Source: Ruminococcaceae bacterium UBA1320 | GTDB taxonomy: Bacteria; Bacillota; Clostridia; Oscillospirales; Ethanoligenentaceae | Reading direction: 5' to 3' | Assembly: GCA_002306975.1 (NCBI GenBank) | Contig: DBTI01000271.1 | Coordinates: forward strand, 1-20,033 | Length of the DNA stretch: 20,033 nucleotides | Part shown: positions 1 to 7,961 of the stretch, piece after piece | How positions within the stretch are numbered: the first letter of the stretch is position 1 | Layout: the number at the start of each line of letters is the position of its first letter | The notes under the pieces: generated by a model | What the model was told of the DNA's origin: nothing | Databases searched by the model: none | The model's input: only the letters and a program-made list of their open reading frames with translations | Made by a program: the position numbers and the translations under genes

Positions 1-921
1 TATTGCTCAAGCTGCGGATCTGATCCGCATTTGGTCGGCGGCATTTTCGGCTGGGAGCCGCCCTTCGGAATCGGGCATGAAATGTCGGGCGTAATCGTGG
101 AGCTTGGCAAGGAAGCCAAAATCAAAGGACTTAAAGTGGGCGACCGTGTAGCGGGCAACTTTCTTAGGTTTTGCGGCAGCTGTTATTACTGCCGCAACGG
201 CCAGGAGCAGTTTTGCGAACATACGCGCAATGAACCCGCTATGGCTGAATATGTAGTTTGGCACGAATCCCAAATTGTCAAGCTGCCGGATAATGTCTCC
301 CTTAAAGAAGGCTGTCTGTTGGAGCCGACCTCTATCGGGGTTCGCGTTATGGACAAATCCAACATGAAAGTCGGAAAACGGGTTGCGGTTTCCGGCGGCG
401 GTCCTATCGGCCTTATCTGCACCCAGTTATTCAAAATGTATGGCGCTACCTCGCTGACCATGATCGAGCCTAATCCGAAACGCCGCGAATTGGCGAAGAA
501 GTGGGGCGCTGACCATGTGATCGATCCTTTGACGCAGGATGTGGAGAAGCAAGGGCTGGAATATACCGGCGGGCTTGGCTACGATGTAGTGGTAGAGGTC
601 TCAGGAGTCCCCAGCGCCGCGGGCAGCGCTTTAAAAATTGCGGCGAAAGCGGCAACCGTGCTTTATGTGGCAATGTATCCAAACGATTATCAGATGCCGT
701 TAAACCTGTACCGGTATTGCTATGAGAAGGAACTGACCATTTCGGGGACCTATGTGGCGCCGTATGCTTTCCCCCGTGCGGCACAGATACTGTCACGTAT
801 GAATCTTGACGCATTCACCGAAAAAGTATTCAGCATTGACGAGCCTGAAAAGGCGTTCGCGGCACATCTCAGCGGAGAGTATACAAAAGTACTCATCCAT
901 TGTAATGAAGATTTGATTTAA
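1..921 (+). CDS. Zinc-dependent medium-chain alcohol/polyol dehydrogenase (5' end outside window)
   Basis: NAD(P)-dependent medium-chain dehydrogenase of the sorbitol/threonine dehydrogenase type, expected to oxidise or reduce a secondary alcohol of a sugar, polyol or related compound in the cytoplasm. The frame is open from base 1 and its first codons already read CGSD and then GHEMSG, the catalytic zinc motifs (Cys codon at 13, His-Glu at 76-81), so about 40 N-terminal residues lie outside the window; 306 residues are visible. Four cysteines at codons 172, 181, 190 and 214 form the structural zinc lobe. The Rossmann motif GGGPIGL follows near base 400. The stop is 13 bases before the transketolase N subunit, which has its own AGGAG, so the genes are co-transcribed. 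Substrate unknown; the pairing with transketolase suggests that it prepares or drains a ketose. Confidence 0.88.
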   Translation, partial: YCSSCGSDPHLVGGIFGWEPPFGIGHEMSGVIVELGKEAKIKGLKVGDRVAGNFLRFCGSCYYCRNGQEQFCEHTRNEPAMAEYVVWHESQIVKLPDNVSLKEGCLLEPTSIGVRVMDKSNMKVGKRVAVSGGGPIGLICTQLFKMYGATSLTMIEPNPKRRELAKKWGADHVIDPLTQDVEKQGLEYTGGLGYDVVVEVSGVPSAAGSALKIAAKAATVLYVAMYPNDYQMPLNLYRYCYEKELTISGTYVAPYAFPRAAQILSRMNLDAFTEKVFSIDEPEKAFAAHLSGEYTKVLIHCNEDLI

Positions 922-934
922 GGAGTGAAATGAT

Positions 935-1804
935 ATGAACAACAATCAGGTTGACATGGAGCTTGTCAAAGAGCTTGAAGATAAGTGCGTAGATATACGT
1001 AAAAATCTGCTTAACTTTATCTATCGTATCGGTATGGGACATTTGGGCGGAGAGCTCTCTATCGTTGAAGTAGCGGTGGCTCTCTACTACAAGTATCTAA
1101 ACTATGATCCGAAGAACCCAAAGTGGGATGATCGTGACCGTCTGATTTTAAGTAAAGGTCATTGCAGCGAAACGCTGTACACAATCTTTTCCGACTTGGG
1201 CATGTACACGATGGATTACATGGTAGAGCATTTTGAAACGCTTGATACCGCTAAATTCGGGATGCATTCCAACCGCAAGTATGTTCCGTCAATTGAGGTC
1301 TCCGCAGGCTCTCTTGGACACGGACTGCCAATCTCAGTCGGCATGGCGCTCGGCGCAAGACAGCAGAAGAAACTGTGGCGCACATTTGTAATTGTGGGTG
1401 ACGGTGAAATGGACGAGGGAACCAACTGGGAAGCCATCATGGCGGCCGGACATTATCAGTTGGGCAATCTCGTTGCGATCGTGGACAGGAACAAGCTGCA
1501 GATGACCGGAACTACCGAAAAGGTCATGAACCTTGATCCCCTCGACAAGAAGCTGGAGGCTTTCGGGTGGGAAGTCAAGAGCATAGACGGCAATGATATG
1601 TATTCGGTCTGTGCCGCGTTGGCTTCGCTTCCTCCTGCAGATCCATGGGTTCGCAGAAAGCCGATTTTCATCATTTCCAACACCCATAAAGGAAAAGGCG
1701 TTTCTTTCATGGAGGACAATGTGAAATGGCATGGCGGCGGAATCGCCAAGGAACAGTTGGATCAGGCGTTAATAGATCTCGAGAAAGGCAGAAAGGTGAG
1801 ATAA
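935..1804 (+). CDS. Transketolase, N-terminal (thiamine diphosphate-binding) subunit
   Basis: N-terminal half of a split transketolase, 289 residues. It binds thiamine diphosphate and Mg and, with the next gene, moves two-carbon units between ketose and aldose phosphates. Seen: the conserved His in GMGHLGGE (about residue 36), SKGH at 73-76, GSLGHG near 125-130, and the ThDP signature GDGEMDEG starting at 155 and closing at DRN (Asn186). The start ATG has AAGGAG 8-9 bases upstream. The stop is two bases from the C-subunit start, so the subunits are translationally linked. Split transketolases are common in Firmicutes, often as second copies in sugar-catabolic operons; the dehydrogenase upstream suggests a dedicated catabolic role rather than the housekeeping enzyme (inference). 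Confidence 0.93.
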   Translation: MNNNQVDMELVKELEDKCVDIRKNLLNFIYRIGMGHLGGELSIVEVAVALYYKYLNYDPKNPKWDDRDRLILSKGHCSETLYTIFSDLGMYTMDYMVEHFETLDTAKFGMHSNRKYVPSIEVSAGSLGHGLPISVGMALGARQQKKLWRTFVIVGDGEMDEGTNWEAIMAAGHYQLGNLVAIVDRNKLQMTGTTEKVMNLDPLDKKLEAFGWEVKSIDGNDMYSVCAALASLPPADPWVRRKPIFIISNTHKGKGVSFMEDNVKWHGGGIAKEQLDQALIDLEKGRKVR

Positions 1805-1806
1805 TT

Positions 1807-2775
1807 ATGGCTGTGCAAACTACATTCGATTTTGACCAGATGCTGTCTAATGCACGCGAAGCATATGGCGAAGAGTTATTAAGGATGGCAGACGACGGGC
1901 TGGATTTTGTATTTACATACACCGACAATGTTGCCCCGTCATCCTCTGCCGGTAAGCTTATTGCAAAATATCCGGATCGCTGTTTCAACTTTGGAATAGC
2001 CGAGCCTAATCAGGTGGGTGCTTCAGCAGGGTTGGCGCTCTCAGGAAAAATTGTTTTCGCTCAGGTTTTCGGCCCGTTCCTTTCACTTAGGGCGGCCGAT
2101 CAAATTCATACCGATATTGCCTATAACGACGTAAATGTGCGTTTAATCGGCACACATGCCGGTCTTACCGCCGGCGGCGGGCCGACTCACAACTGCATAG
2201 CCGATCTGGCGCTTTACCGCGCCATTCCGAATCTCACAATAGAAGTGCCTGCGGATGCGGGCCAGTGCGTAAAAGCAATCCGCAAATCTATGGAATTTGA
2301 AGGACCGATGATAATTCGCATAGATCGAGGCGGCTCGCCTAGCGTTTATGCGGATACTAATTATGAATACGAGTTTGGAAAGGCGATTGAAGCCCTTCCC
2401 GGCACCGATCTTTCGATTATCTCGGCAGGGTCAAGTGTATACTGGTCAATGATGGGCGCAAAAATCCTTAAAGAAAAATATGGAATCAGCGCCAGAGTAA
2501 TCGATATGCATACCATCAAGCCGATGGATACTGCAATGCTGCTCAAATGTGCAAGAGAAACCGGCAATGTTGTTACCGTTGAAGAGCATTCAATCAACGG
2601 CGGGTTGGGAGGAGCAGTAGCGGAATTTCTTATGGAAGCCGGGTTCAGCGGAAAGTTCAAGCGGATCGGTCTGCCTGATAAATTCGCGGTTCTTGGTGAT
2701 CCGGATGAAGTTTACCGTTATTACGGAATGGATCCTGAAGGCATTGCCAAACAGGTTGCGGAATTATTGAAATAA
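1807..2775 (+). CDS. Transketolase, C-terminal (pyrimidine-binding plus C-terminal domain) subunit
   Basis: C-terminal half of the split transketolase, 322 residues. Seen: GIAEPNQVGASAGLA with the Glu that activates the ThDP aminopyrimidine ring, the HAGLTAGGGPTH loop, then a transketolase C-terminal domain with VVTVEEHSINGGLGGAV. With the N subunit the total is about 611 residues, near a complete transketolase. I place the start at ATG 1807, preceded by AAAGGTGAG and giving MAVQTTFDF. An in-frame upstream start at 1726 would overlap the N subunit by 79 bases and add 27 low-quality residues. A hairpin follows the gene, so the operon ends here. Confidence 0.93.
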   Translation: MAVQTTFDFDQMLSNAREAYGEELLRMADDGLDFVFTYTDNVAPSSSAGKLIAKYPDRCFNFGIAEPNQVGASAGLALSGKIVFAQVFGPFLSLRAADQIHTDIAYNDVNVRLIGTHAGLTAGGGPTHNCIADLALYRAIPNLTIEVPADAGQCVKAIRKSMEFEGPMIIRIDRGGSPSVYADTNYEYEFGKAIEALPGTDLSIISAGSSVYWSMMGAKILKEKYGISARVIDMHTIKPMDTAMLLKCARETGNVVTVEEHSINGGLGGAVAEFLMEAGFSGKFKRIGLPDKFAVLGDPDEVYRYYGMDPEGIAKQVAELLK

Positions 2776-2828
2776 TAGATGTAATCTGCGGGCTTAGAAT
2801 CGGGGATCTCCGAAAATTAATATAACAC

Positions 2829-2866
2829 AAGAGCAGTCATGAGGTTAACCGTGACTGCTCTTGCCC
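2829..2866 (+). terminator. Hairpin terminator of the dehydrogenase-transketolase operon
   Basis: Perfect 11-bp inverted repeat AAGAGCAGTCA (2829-2839) / TGACTGCTCTT (2852-2862). The loop contains the palindrome GGTTAACC. It is followed by GCCCATTTTAT, a modest T-run displaced by a few bases, so termination may be incomplete. Confidence 0.6.
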
Positions 2867-3062
2867 ATTTTATCAGAGCAAAAATCAAAAGATTAAAAAC
2901 GGATTGTTCTTGAGTAAAAGCGTAGCCTTAGAAGAAAACAAAAACTGGCAATGATAAATATTAATAGTTCAAAAATGTAATAAAGATATTGAAATTGTAT
3001 ACTATCTACAAAATATTTATATAAATTTTGTTAATGCTATTTTAATCGTAATGGCGCTATAG

Positions 3063-3068
3063 TATAAT
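3063..3068 (+). promoter_or_regulatory. Possible -10 element for the receiver/GGDEF-like gene
   Basis: TATAAT in an AT-rich stretch, without a recognisable TTGACA 16-18 bases upstream. If it is used, the leader is about 220 bases long and the promoter probably needs an activator. Confidence 0.3.
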
Positions 3069-3201
3069 TAATCATGTGGCATATTAACCGGATTATAAAA
3101 GAATTCGTTCTGCTTACATAGAATGACCAACACAAAGAACATACTTATGTATTTCGGTGAGCGGTCCGACTGCCGGAATAAAACGAAATAACATCTTATT
3201 A

Positions 3202-3262
3202 GCGATTTCAAAGTCGAAGCGGAATAGGTTTGTTCTCTTTACTCGCTTTTGTTTGAAATTGC
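3202..3262 (+). other. Long hairpin in the leader of the receiver/GGDEF-like gene
   Basis: Outer arms GCGATTTCAAA (3202-3212) and TTTGAAATTGC (3252-3262) pair with one G-U. Inner arms AAGCG (3217-3221) and CGCTT (3244-3248) continue the stem. There is no T-run, so it is not an intrinsic terminator. It ends 33 bases before the start codon and may affect mRNA stability or translation. Confidence 0.4.
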
Positions 3263-3295
3263 GACAATCAAACTTTTTGAAAGTGTGATCATGAA

Positions 3296-4123
3296 ATGAG
3301 CAAAGCCGATGTTCTCTTATTTGGGCAAAATGCCCTTTTGGGCCACCGTGTAAGCGACCTTTTAAAAGGAAACTATAAAACCTTTCTTCAAACCAGCAAT
3401 GATAAGATATTGTTTAACGCAGTAAATAAATCAGCGAATATAGTAGTTATTTATGATTGTGACGGAGATAGCGATCAAACGTCAACGATTCGAAAGCTTA
3501 AGCAAATGCATGATGATATCCCTTTGATCGCGATGTCGTCGAACAATCATAAGAATTTCTTTCTTCAGGTTCTTTTAGAAGGCGCGACTGATTTTATTCT
3601 GAAGCCTTTTGATGATAGTTTCTTTGTCAACAAAATTATTCCGTATCTTTCAGGCCATAAAAAAAGCAATGCTTCTATGCAGATAACGTTTAATTTTTCG
3701 GAATATTTGATGGGAGAGATCGAAAAAGCCCAAAAGGGCAATTTCCCCCTGTCAATCATGTTTTTAACCTACGGCACGAAAGACGGCGGGGCAACATACG
3801 ACAGCTCCGAAGATATTAATACATACCTTTTTAATAATTTTCATGAGTTGTTTTGGCGAACGGATGTTTTTTTGCACTTCGGCAAAAAATATTATATCGG
3901 AGTCTTTCCTTTTTGCGATCATACAAATTCCGATTCGGTTCAAAAAAAAGTGCAAAAGAAGTATGAAGATCTGCAAAAGCAATCTCCGTTCTTAGAGTGC
4001 TATCAAATATACACCGTGTTCGCGGTTTATCCCTATGACGCTTCCAATTGGCATCAGTTGGGGGATATTCTGGTCAACAGGGCAAAGGTTATGATTGATG
4101 ATATGATTGATCTTTCTTTCTAA
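3296..4123 (+). CDS. Degenerate response-regulator receiver fused to degenerate GGDEF-like domain
   Basis: 275 residues, two domains. Residues 1-120 have the receiver fold pattern: VVIYDCDG gives a candidate phosphoacceptor Asp54 and LKPF the conserved Lys103. The acidic pair after strand 1 is missing (VLLFGQN instead of a DD motif), and Ser81-Ser82 replace the switch Thr. Residues 130-275 follow the GGDEF fold: FSEYLMGEIEKA, PLSIMF, then RTDVFLHFG, where the signature is replaced by GKKYY (196-200), then FAVYPYDAS and a terminal LVNRAKVMIDD helix. Cyclic di-GMP synthesis is therefore unlikely; a binding or scaffold role is possible. The start ATG has only a weak GAAAG upstream. No histidine kinase is adjacent. 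A strong terminator follows. The domain assignment is from motif spacing, without a search. Confidence 0.7.
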   Translation: MSKADVLLFGQNALLGHRVSDLLKGNYKTFLQTSNDKILFNAVNKSANIVVIYDCDGDSDQTSTIRKLKQMHDDIPLIAMSSNNHKNFFLQVLLEGATDFILKPFDDSFFVNKIIPYLSGHKKSNASMQITFNFSEYLMGEIEKAQKGNFPLSIMFLTYGTKDGGATYDSSEDINTYLFNNFHELFWRTDVFLHFGKKYYIGVFPFCDHTNSDSVQKKVQKKYEDLQKQSPFLECYQIYTVFAVYPYDASNWHQLGDILVNRAKVMIDDMIDLSF

Positions 4124-4152
4124 CGGCTTTTATAAAATAAAAGATATTCTAA

Positions 4153-4192
4153 AAAATGTGCCTTACGCTTGCGTAAGGCACATTTTCTTATA
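4153..4192. terminator. Bidirectional terminator between convergent genes
   Basis: Perfect 16-bp inverted repeat AAAATGTGCCTTACGC (4153-4168) / GCGTAAGGCACATTTT (4171-4186) with a minimal loop and A and T tracts on both sides. It serves the + strand gene ending at 4123 and the - strand gene ending at 4213. Confidence 0.9.
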
Positions 4193-4212
4193 TTTGCAGT
4201 ATAACCGCTTTG

Positions 4213-7200
4213 TCAGCTGTTTGATAAGATGTTTTCGTATTCTTCTCTTGCTTCAATAACCCAGTCGGAATAAATATCGTCAAGATAGGGCCTGCTTAAA
4301 AGCTGCGCCCGGCTTTGAACAACAGCCGCCTCGCCTGTGGAGGTCACGCCTTTCGAGGTCTCGCCGTTTGAAGCCCCGCCGTTTGAAACACTGTCGTTTA
4401 TAAACCACTCGTCACAATAGATTCCGTCTTTTTTAAACAGATATCCGGATTGGATTTTCTCTATATTTTCGCGAAGCCCGCAAAGCTCAAGAACCTTTCG
4501 CACATGGGAGAGATTTGTGTGCAGCAGGTTTCTTGCCTTTTCACCGTCAAGCTCCGGCCAGATGTCGGCGAGCAGCTTTTCGGTTATGATCTCTTTTCCC
4601 GCGTTGTGGATGAAATAAGCGAGCAGTTCTTTTGCCTTGCTTGTCCGCCATTTAATGCGTATCCCGTCTATAAGCGGGCTATAGGCGGAAAAGGTGTTGA
4701 AGCAGATGACAACAAGCGACGGCAGTTCGATGTGCGGCATTCTGTCAGAAGGCTTTAACATGGCTACAACATTTTTAAGATCTGTGTCATTGTCGTCGGA
4801 TATAAATGTCGCGGCGATCTGAGCGAACGCCGTATTCGACGATATGTCTATATTGACTTCCTCTATAAATTTTAAAACGGTGTCATAATTTCCGTTTAAC
4901 AAAATCAATTTGAGAATGTTGTTTATTCGGATTTTGCCCAGCCGATTTAATACTTCCAGCACAAATTCGATTTCAATGTTATTGATAAATCCTGCGGCAA
5001 GGCACCAGTCAAGATCGGGGTCGGTCAGAAAAACCTGCAAATAGCTCTGTAACGCGGCGTTTGTCAGGCATTCCCGCACAAGGCTCAGGCTTTTTTGTAT
5101 ATCGGTTTTATAATATATCCCCGACAAAATGCCGGAGCATACGGGCACCATGGATTTGAGGCTTCTCTGCCGGGATAGAACAAGCCCGCTTTCGAGGTAT
5201 TCCGCCGCTTTTTCTGTTTTTCCTGCGCGCATCGCAGCAATGCCGGCGCTGTGGTAAGCCACCTCGACCATCCATTTTGATTTGCCAGACAAAAGCCCGT
5301 TCAGTTCTTCTTCCGCAAGCGCAAAGCCTTCGAGCGTGCTGCCCATATCAGAGAGAATCAGCGCTTCAAGCTCTCTTACAAGGTGGGTAAACTCCATCTT
5401 GCTGCCGCTTGCCGAAAACAGTTTTTCTGAAAGCTTTGCATATTTCATCGCCAGCTCATAATCGCCGATGTCACGATAGAGCGTGGCAAAATGGTAATAA
5501 ACGTGGAAAAGCTCTTCCGTGCAGCCTGTGGCAAGTTTCTTTCGGATGATGTCTTCTATAAGAGCCTTTGAATCATCAAGCCTTCCGAGGTCACGGTAAA
5601 TACGCGCGGCGTAAAGGTCGACCGAAAGCCGTTCGTTCAGATTGATTTCCTCATCGGTCAATATGATTACCTGCTTATAATAAAAGAGAGCCTTTTGATA
5701 TTCAAACTTTAAAAAGTAGGGCGCGATAAGAAAACGTTTTAGGAAAATAGCCAGTTCATGGCGGCTTCGCTTTTCGAGCAGGTCGATTCCTGTTTCAAGG
5801 GTTACAACGGCCTCGTCAAAATCACCCAGCAAAAATTCACCGGTAGCCTTTTGGGCAAAGGCGTCGTAAAGTGTGAAGTCGTCAAGCATACCGCCAAGCG
5901 CGATAACCTTTTCCGTTTCTTTGACGCTAAGCTCAAGAGAATATCTGTAATATAAAATTTTTGATCTTATAAGCATTACAATGCTGTATCCATAAACATC
6001 GCCGTTATTGAATTCATTTTCGAAATATTGACCAACTCGCTTTAGATTATCCTCGGATATGTCAAACATGCCTTTATAGGCGCATAAAAGCGATTTTGCA
6101 AGCAGAATCCAAACGTTTTCGGAAAGTCCGACATTTTCAAAAAAATCAATCCAGCGTTCCGCTGTTTTGAATCTTCCCCGTCTGACCGCTTCAATTCCCG
6201 CAAATCTAAACGCCTTTATCGCTTTCTCGGCATTTCTGCATTTGATAAAGTATTCAATTGACTCATCATATTTTTTTATGCCGAACCAGAATTCTCCCGC
6301 CTTCGCATATTGCTTTGAAGCTTTGGTGCCAAGCCGCCCTTCAAGGAACTCTCTGAAGATCCTGTGGCAAACATAGGCCTTGCCGCCGGCAAGCCTGCCG
6401 ATAAAAACATTGTGGCTTACGAGGTATTGCAGCAATTCCTCGGCGTCCTCATTGCCCGAAAGATAATTGCATGCGTCAGGCGTTATTATATCAAGCACGC
6501 ATATATCAAGCAAAAATTGCTGCACTTCATTTGGAAGCGCGTTAAAAACCTGATAAGAGAAATATTCCGCAAGGGTTTCAACCGACAAAACGGGCAGCAG
6601 TGATTCGCCGATATTACGACCGTTAACAAGCTCGTTCAAAAAGATATCAAGCGCAAGCGGCCAGCCTTCGCTTTTCGCATAGATATTTTCAAGCGCATCA
6701 CTTTCACAGCCTTGACCGCCGCGGCTTTCATTAAGACGCAGAAACTCGTCATAACTGAACTGAAGCTGCCCCTTTGTTATTTCAAATGCCTGCCCTGTGC
6801 TTTTGAGCTTGACGATGTCAAGTTCCGGACCTTTTCGCGACGTTATGATAACGTGCAGCTTTGCGGGCAGGTATTTGAGAAACACATTTAAAAAGTCGAG
6901 TATGTACTTATCATCTATGTTGTGAAAATCATCAAAAACAAGATAAATGTCATTTTCAAGCGCTTCGAGCTCCTCAACGAAAAAGGATGCCGCGCTGTAG
7001 GCGTTGTCTTTGCCGTTGCCGATTCCGCTGACTATTATTGAAACCTTTTTGTCAAATCCTTTGATGCGCTGAGAAAAGCCCTTGAACAAATAATAGAAAA
7101 AGACATTGGGGTCGTTATCTTCCTCGTCAAGTCGATACCAGATAAACGGAAGGTCGGAGGCTTCAATGATCTGTGAGGCCAGCACGGTTTTGCCATATCC

Positions 7201-7335
7201 GCCCGGCGCAGTGATAACGGTGAGCCCGCGTCTTTCGCTTTCAGTGCATATTTTTCTGAGCCCATTGCGCTCCAGAAGCGATTTTTTCAAAACAGGAGGA
7301 TTTAGCTTGGATTCAATAAAATAAGAATCATGCAT
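4213..7335 (-). CDS. MalT/LuxR-like STAND ATPase regulator with SARP/OmpR-type winged-helix DNA-binding domain
   Basis: 1040-residue cytoplasmic regulator. Residues 1-30 match the MalT-type start (SKLNPPVLKKSLLERNGL). Walker A is APGGYGKT at 43-50 and Walker B YLVFDDFH at 131-138, followed by HVIITSRKGPEL as in MalT proteins. Residues about 340-850 are helical TPR-like repeats that probably bind a ligand or partner. The C terminus (about 871-980) is not a LuxR HTH: IKWRTSKAKELLAYF, then EKLLADIWPE and NLLHTNLSHVRKVL fit the winged helix of SARP/BTAD activators. Residues 984-1003 are four SxGxA/T pentapeptides, then PYLDDIYSDWVIEAREEYENI resembles only the first BTAD helices before the protein ends. 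The start has GAAAGGG 13 bases upstream. The target is not evident; it stands alone on its strand. Confidence 0.85.
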   Translation of the reverse strand: MHDSYFIESKLNPPVLKKSLLERNGLRKICTESERRGLTVITAPGGYGKTVLASQIIEASDLPFIWYRLDEEDNDPNVFFYYLFKGFSQRIKGFDKKVSIIVSGIGNGKDNAYSAASFFVEELEALENDIYLVFDDFHNIDDKYILDFLNVFLKYLPAKLHVIITSRKGPELDIVKLKSTGQAFEITKGQLQFSYDEFLRLNESRGGQGCESDALENIYAKSEGWPLALDIFLNELVNGRNIGESLLPVLSVETLAEYFSYQVFNALPNEVQQFLLDICVLDIITPDACNYLSGNEDAEELLQYLVSHNVFIGRLAGGKAYVCHRIFREFLEGRLGTKASKQYAKAGEFWFGIKKYDESIEYFIKCRNAEKAIKAFRFAGIEAVRRGRFKTAERWIDFFENVGLSENVWILLAKSLLCAYKGMFDISEDNLKRVGQYFENEFNNGDVYGYSIVMLIRSKILYYRYSLELSVKETEKVIALGGMLDDFTLYDAFAQKATGEFLLGDFDEAVVTLETGIDLLEKRSRHELAIFLKRFLIAPYFLKFEYQKALFYYKQVIILTDEEINLNERLSVDLYAARIYRDLGRLDDSKALIEDIIRKKLATGCTEELFHVYYHFATLYRDIGDYELAMKYAKLSEKLFSASGSKMEFTHLVRELEALILSDMGSTLEGFALAEEELNGLLSGKSKWMVEVAYHSAGIAAMRAGKTEKAAEYLESGLVLSRQRSLKSMVPVCSGILSGIYYKTDIQKSLSLVRECLTNAALQSYLQVFLTDPDLDWCLAAGFINNIEIEFVLEVLNRLGKIRINNILKLILLNGNYDTVLKFIEEVNIDISSNTAFAQIAATFISDDNDTDLKNVVAMLKPSDRMPHIELPSLVVICFNTFSAYSPLIDGIRIKWRTSKAKELLAYFIHNAGKEIITEKLLADIWPELDGEKARNLLHTNLSHVRKVLELCGLRENIEKIQSGYLFKKDGIYCDEWFINDSVSNGGASNGETSKGVTSTGEAAVVQSRAQLLSRPYLDDIYSDWVIEAREEYENILSNS
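4327..4386 (-). repeat. Four tandem 15-bp repeats inside the regulator gene
   Basis: Read on the minus strand the units encode SNGGA, SNGET, SKGVT and STGEA (residues 984-1003). The first two units are nearly identical at the DNA level and the last two have diverged. Because the unit is a multiple of three, copy-number changes would keep frame and only alter linker length between the winged helix and the C-terminal BTAD-like segment. Confidence 0.8.
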
Positions 7336-7400
7336 ACAGCGTAATCAACCCTTTCAAAGGCAAGGATTTCTATATATATAACACAATAAGTTTTTAATAC

Positions 7401-7530
7401 ATCTGACCATAGCGCCAAGCCATTATGGTATATAGAGCGCACGTATGTGCGGTGCACCTGTCAGATTTGCATGCCTGTGGAACTTGGTATAGGTAAGAGA
7501 AAACATGGCTTTAGCCACTGGGCACAGCCA
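7401..7530. other. Foldable island, possible structured RNA of unknown class
   Basis: ATCTGAC (7401-7407) pairs perfectly with GTCAGAT (7460-7466). Within it, GCGC (7412-7415 with 7437-7440), GCCAT/ATGGT, and CGCAC-GTAT-GTGCG (around 7438-7451) could give a branched fold, though the GCGC and CGCAC pairings overlap and compete. A second hairpin, TGGCT (7506-7510) / AGCCA (7526-7530) with an inner GCC-ACTG-GGC, follows. I do not recognise a known riboswitch on either strand. Confidence 0.35.
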
Positions 7531-7626
7531 AATTTATATAATATTATTCTAAACTTTCATTTCATAATATGCAAACATCTATTCATTATTTAATACAAAA
7601 ACATAAAAAAATCTTAAATGAGAATG

Positions 7627-7660
7627 TCATATCACCCGTATCAGGTGGGGGAGATAACGA
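7627..7660. repeat. Degenerate copy A of the GTTATCTCCC palindromic repeat
   Basis: The right arm GGTGGGGGAGATAAC is intact and ends in the motif shared with the copies at 14138-14182 and 17476-17507. The left arm (GTCATATCACCC) is eroded, leaving CACC/GGTG as the clean inner stem. Confidence 0.5.
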
Positions 7661-7868
7661 AACCATCCCGTTTTAATTGGCTTTTCTAAGGAATAACTAT
7701 GCAAAAGAAAAGTCGTTATAAAATTCTATGACTAACATTCAATTTTCCATGTTATCTATTTTATATAAAGAGTAAAATGAATAAAGTCAAAAAAACAGCA
7801 AATTTGATACATATCGACTTAATAAAACCAGCGGGAGGGAAAATAAGGATAATGTAATCTTTCGTGGT

Positions 7869-7896
7869 TTGGAAAAAGTCCTCGAACAATTATAAT
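7869..7896 (+). promoter_or_regulatory. Candidate promoter of the TerC-family gene
   Basis: TTGGAA (7869-7874), 16-base spacer, TATAAT (7891-7896). It would give a leader of about 60 bases before the ATG at 7962. No manganese (yybP-ykoY) riboswitch motif was seen between it and the gene. Confidence 0.45.
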
Positions 7897-7961
7897 AATA
7901 GCGTTTTTGGAAGTCTAGACAAATAAGAAAAGGCGCAAATTAAAAGTAAAGGAAACGTTAA

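Larger units (their letters stand above)
2776..3295. other. 520-base intergenic region with terminator, promoter-like site and structured leader
   Basis: After the terminator the sequence becomes AT-rich. TATAAT at 3063-3068 is a good -10, but the -35 position (about 3040-3045, TTTTAA) is poor. GTATAC at 2998-3003 is part of another possible -10 (TATACT). A long imperfect hairpin lies at 3202-3262 just before the next gene. I see no small coding region here. Confidence 0.5.
7336..7961. other. 626-base divergent intergenic region
   Basis: Separates the STAND regulator (-) from the TerC-family gene (+). A GC-richer foldable island lies at 7401-7530, a degenerate palindromic repeat copy at 7627-7660, and a plausible promoter at 7869-7896. 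The remainder is AT-rich. I found no convincing coding sequence; the longest ATG-started frame in the island has about 15 codons. Confidence 0.5.

Noticed and set aside
1726..1806. Upstream in-frame start for the transketolase C subunit
   Set aside because: It overlaps the N subunit, and the added residues look non-homologous; ATG 1807 has its own Shine-Dalgarno and gives the expected N terminus.
3998..4123. Active diguanylate cyclase call for the 3296-4123 protein
   Set aside because: The GGDEF signature is replaced by GKKYY, so catalysis is not expected.
4450..7324. Several plus-strand open frames inside the STAND regulator gene
   Set aside because: They are antisense shadows of a long coding region, without ribosome binding sites or recognisable domains.
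7401..7530. Group II intron fragment
   Set aside because: Only a short GGAACTTGGTA-like string recalls one; no domain V, no intron-encoded protein and no defined ends.
7898..7961. Manganese (yybP-ykoY) riboswitch before the TerC-family gene
   Set aside because: Expected because such riboswitches often control TerC-family genes, but the conserved core motifs are not present between promoter and start, nor further upstream as far as I can see.
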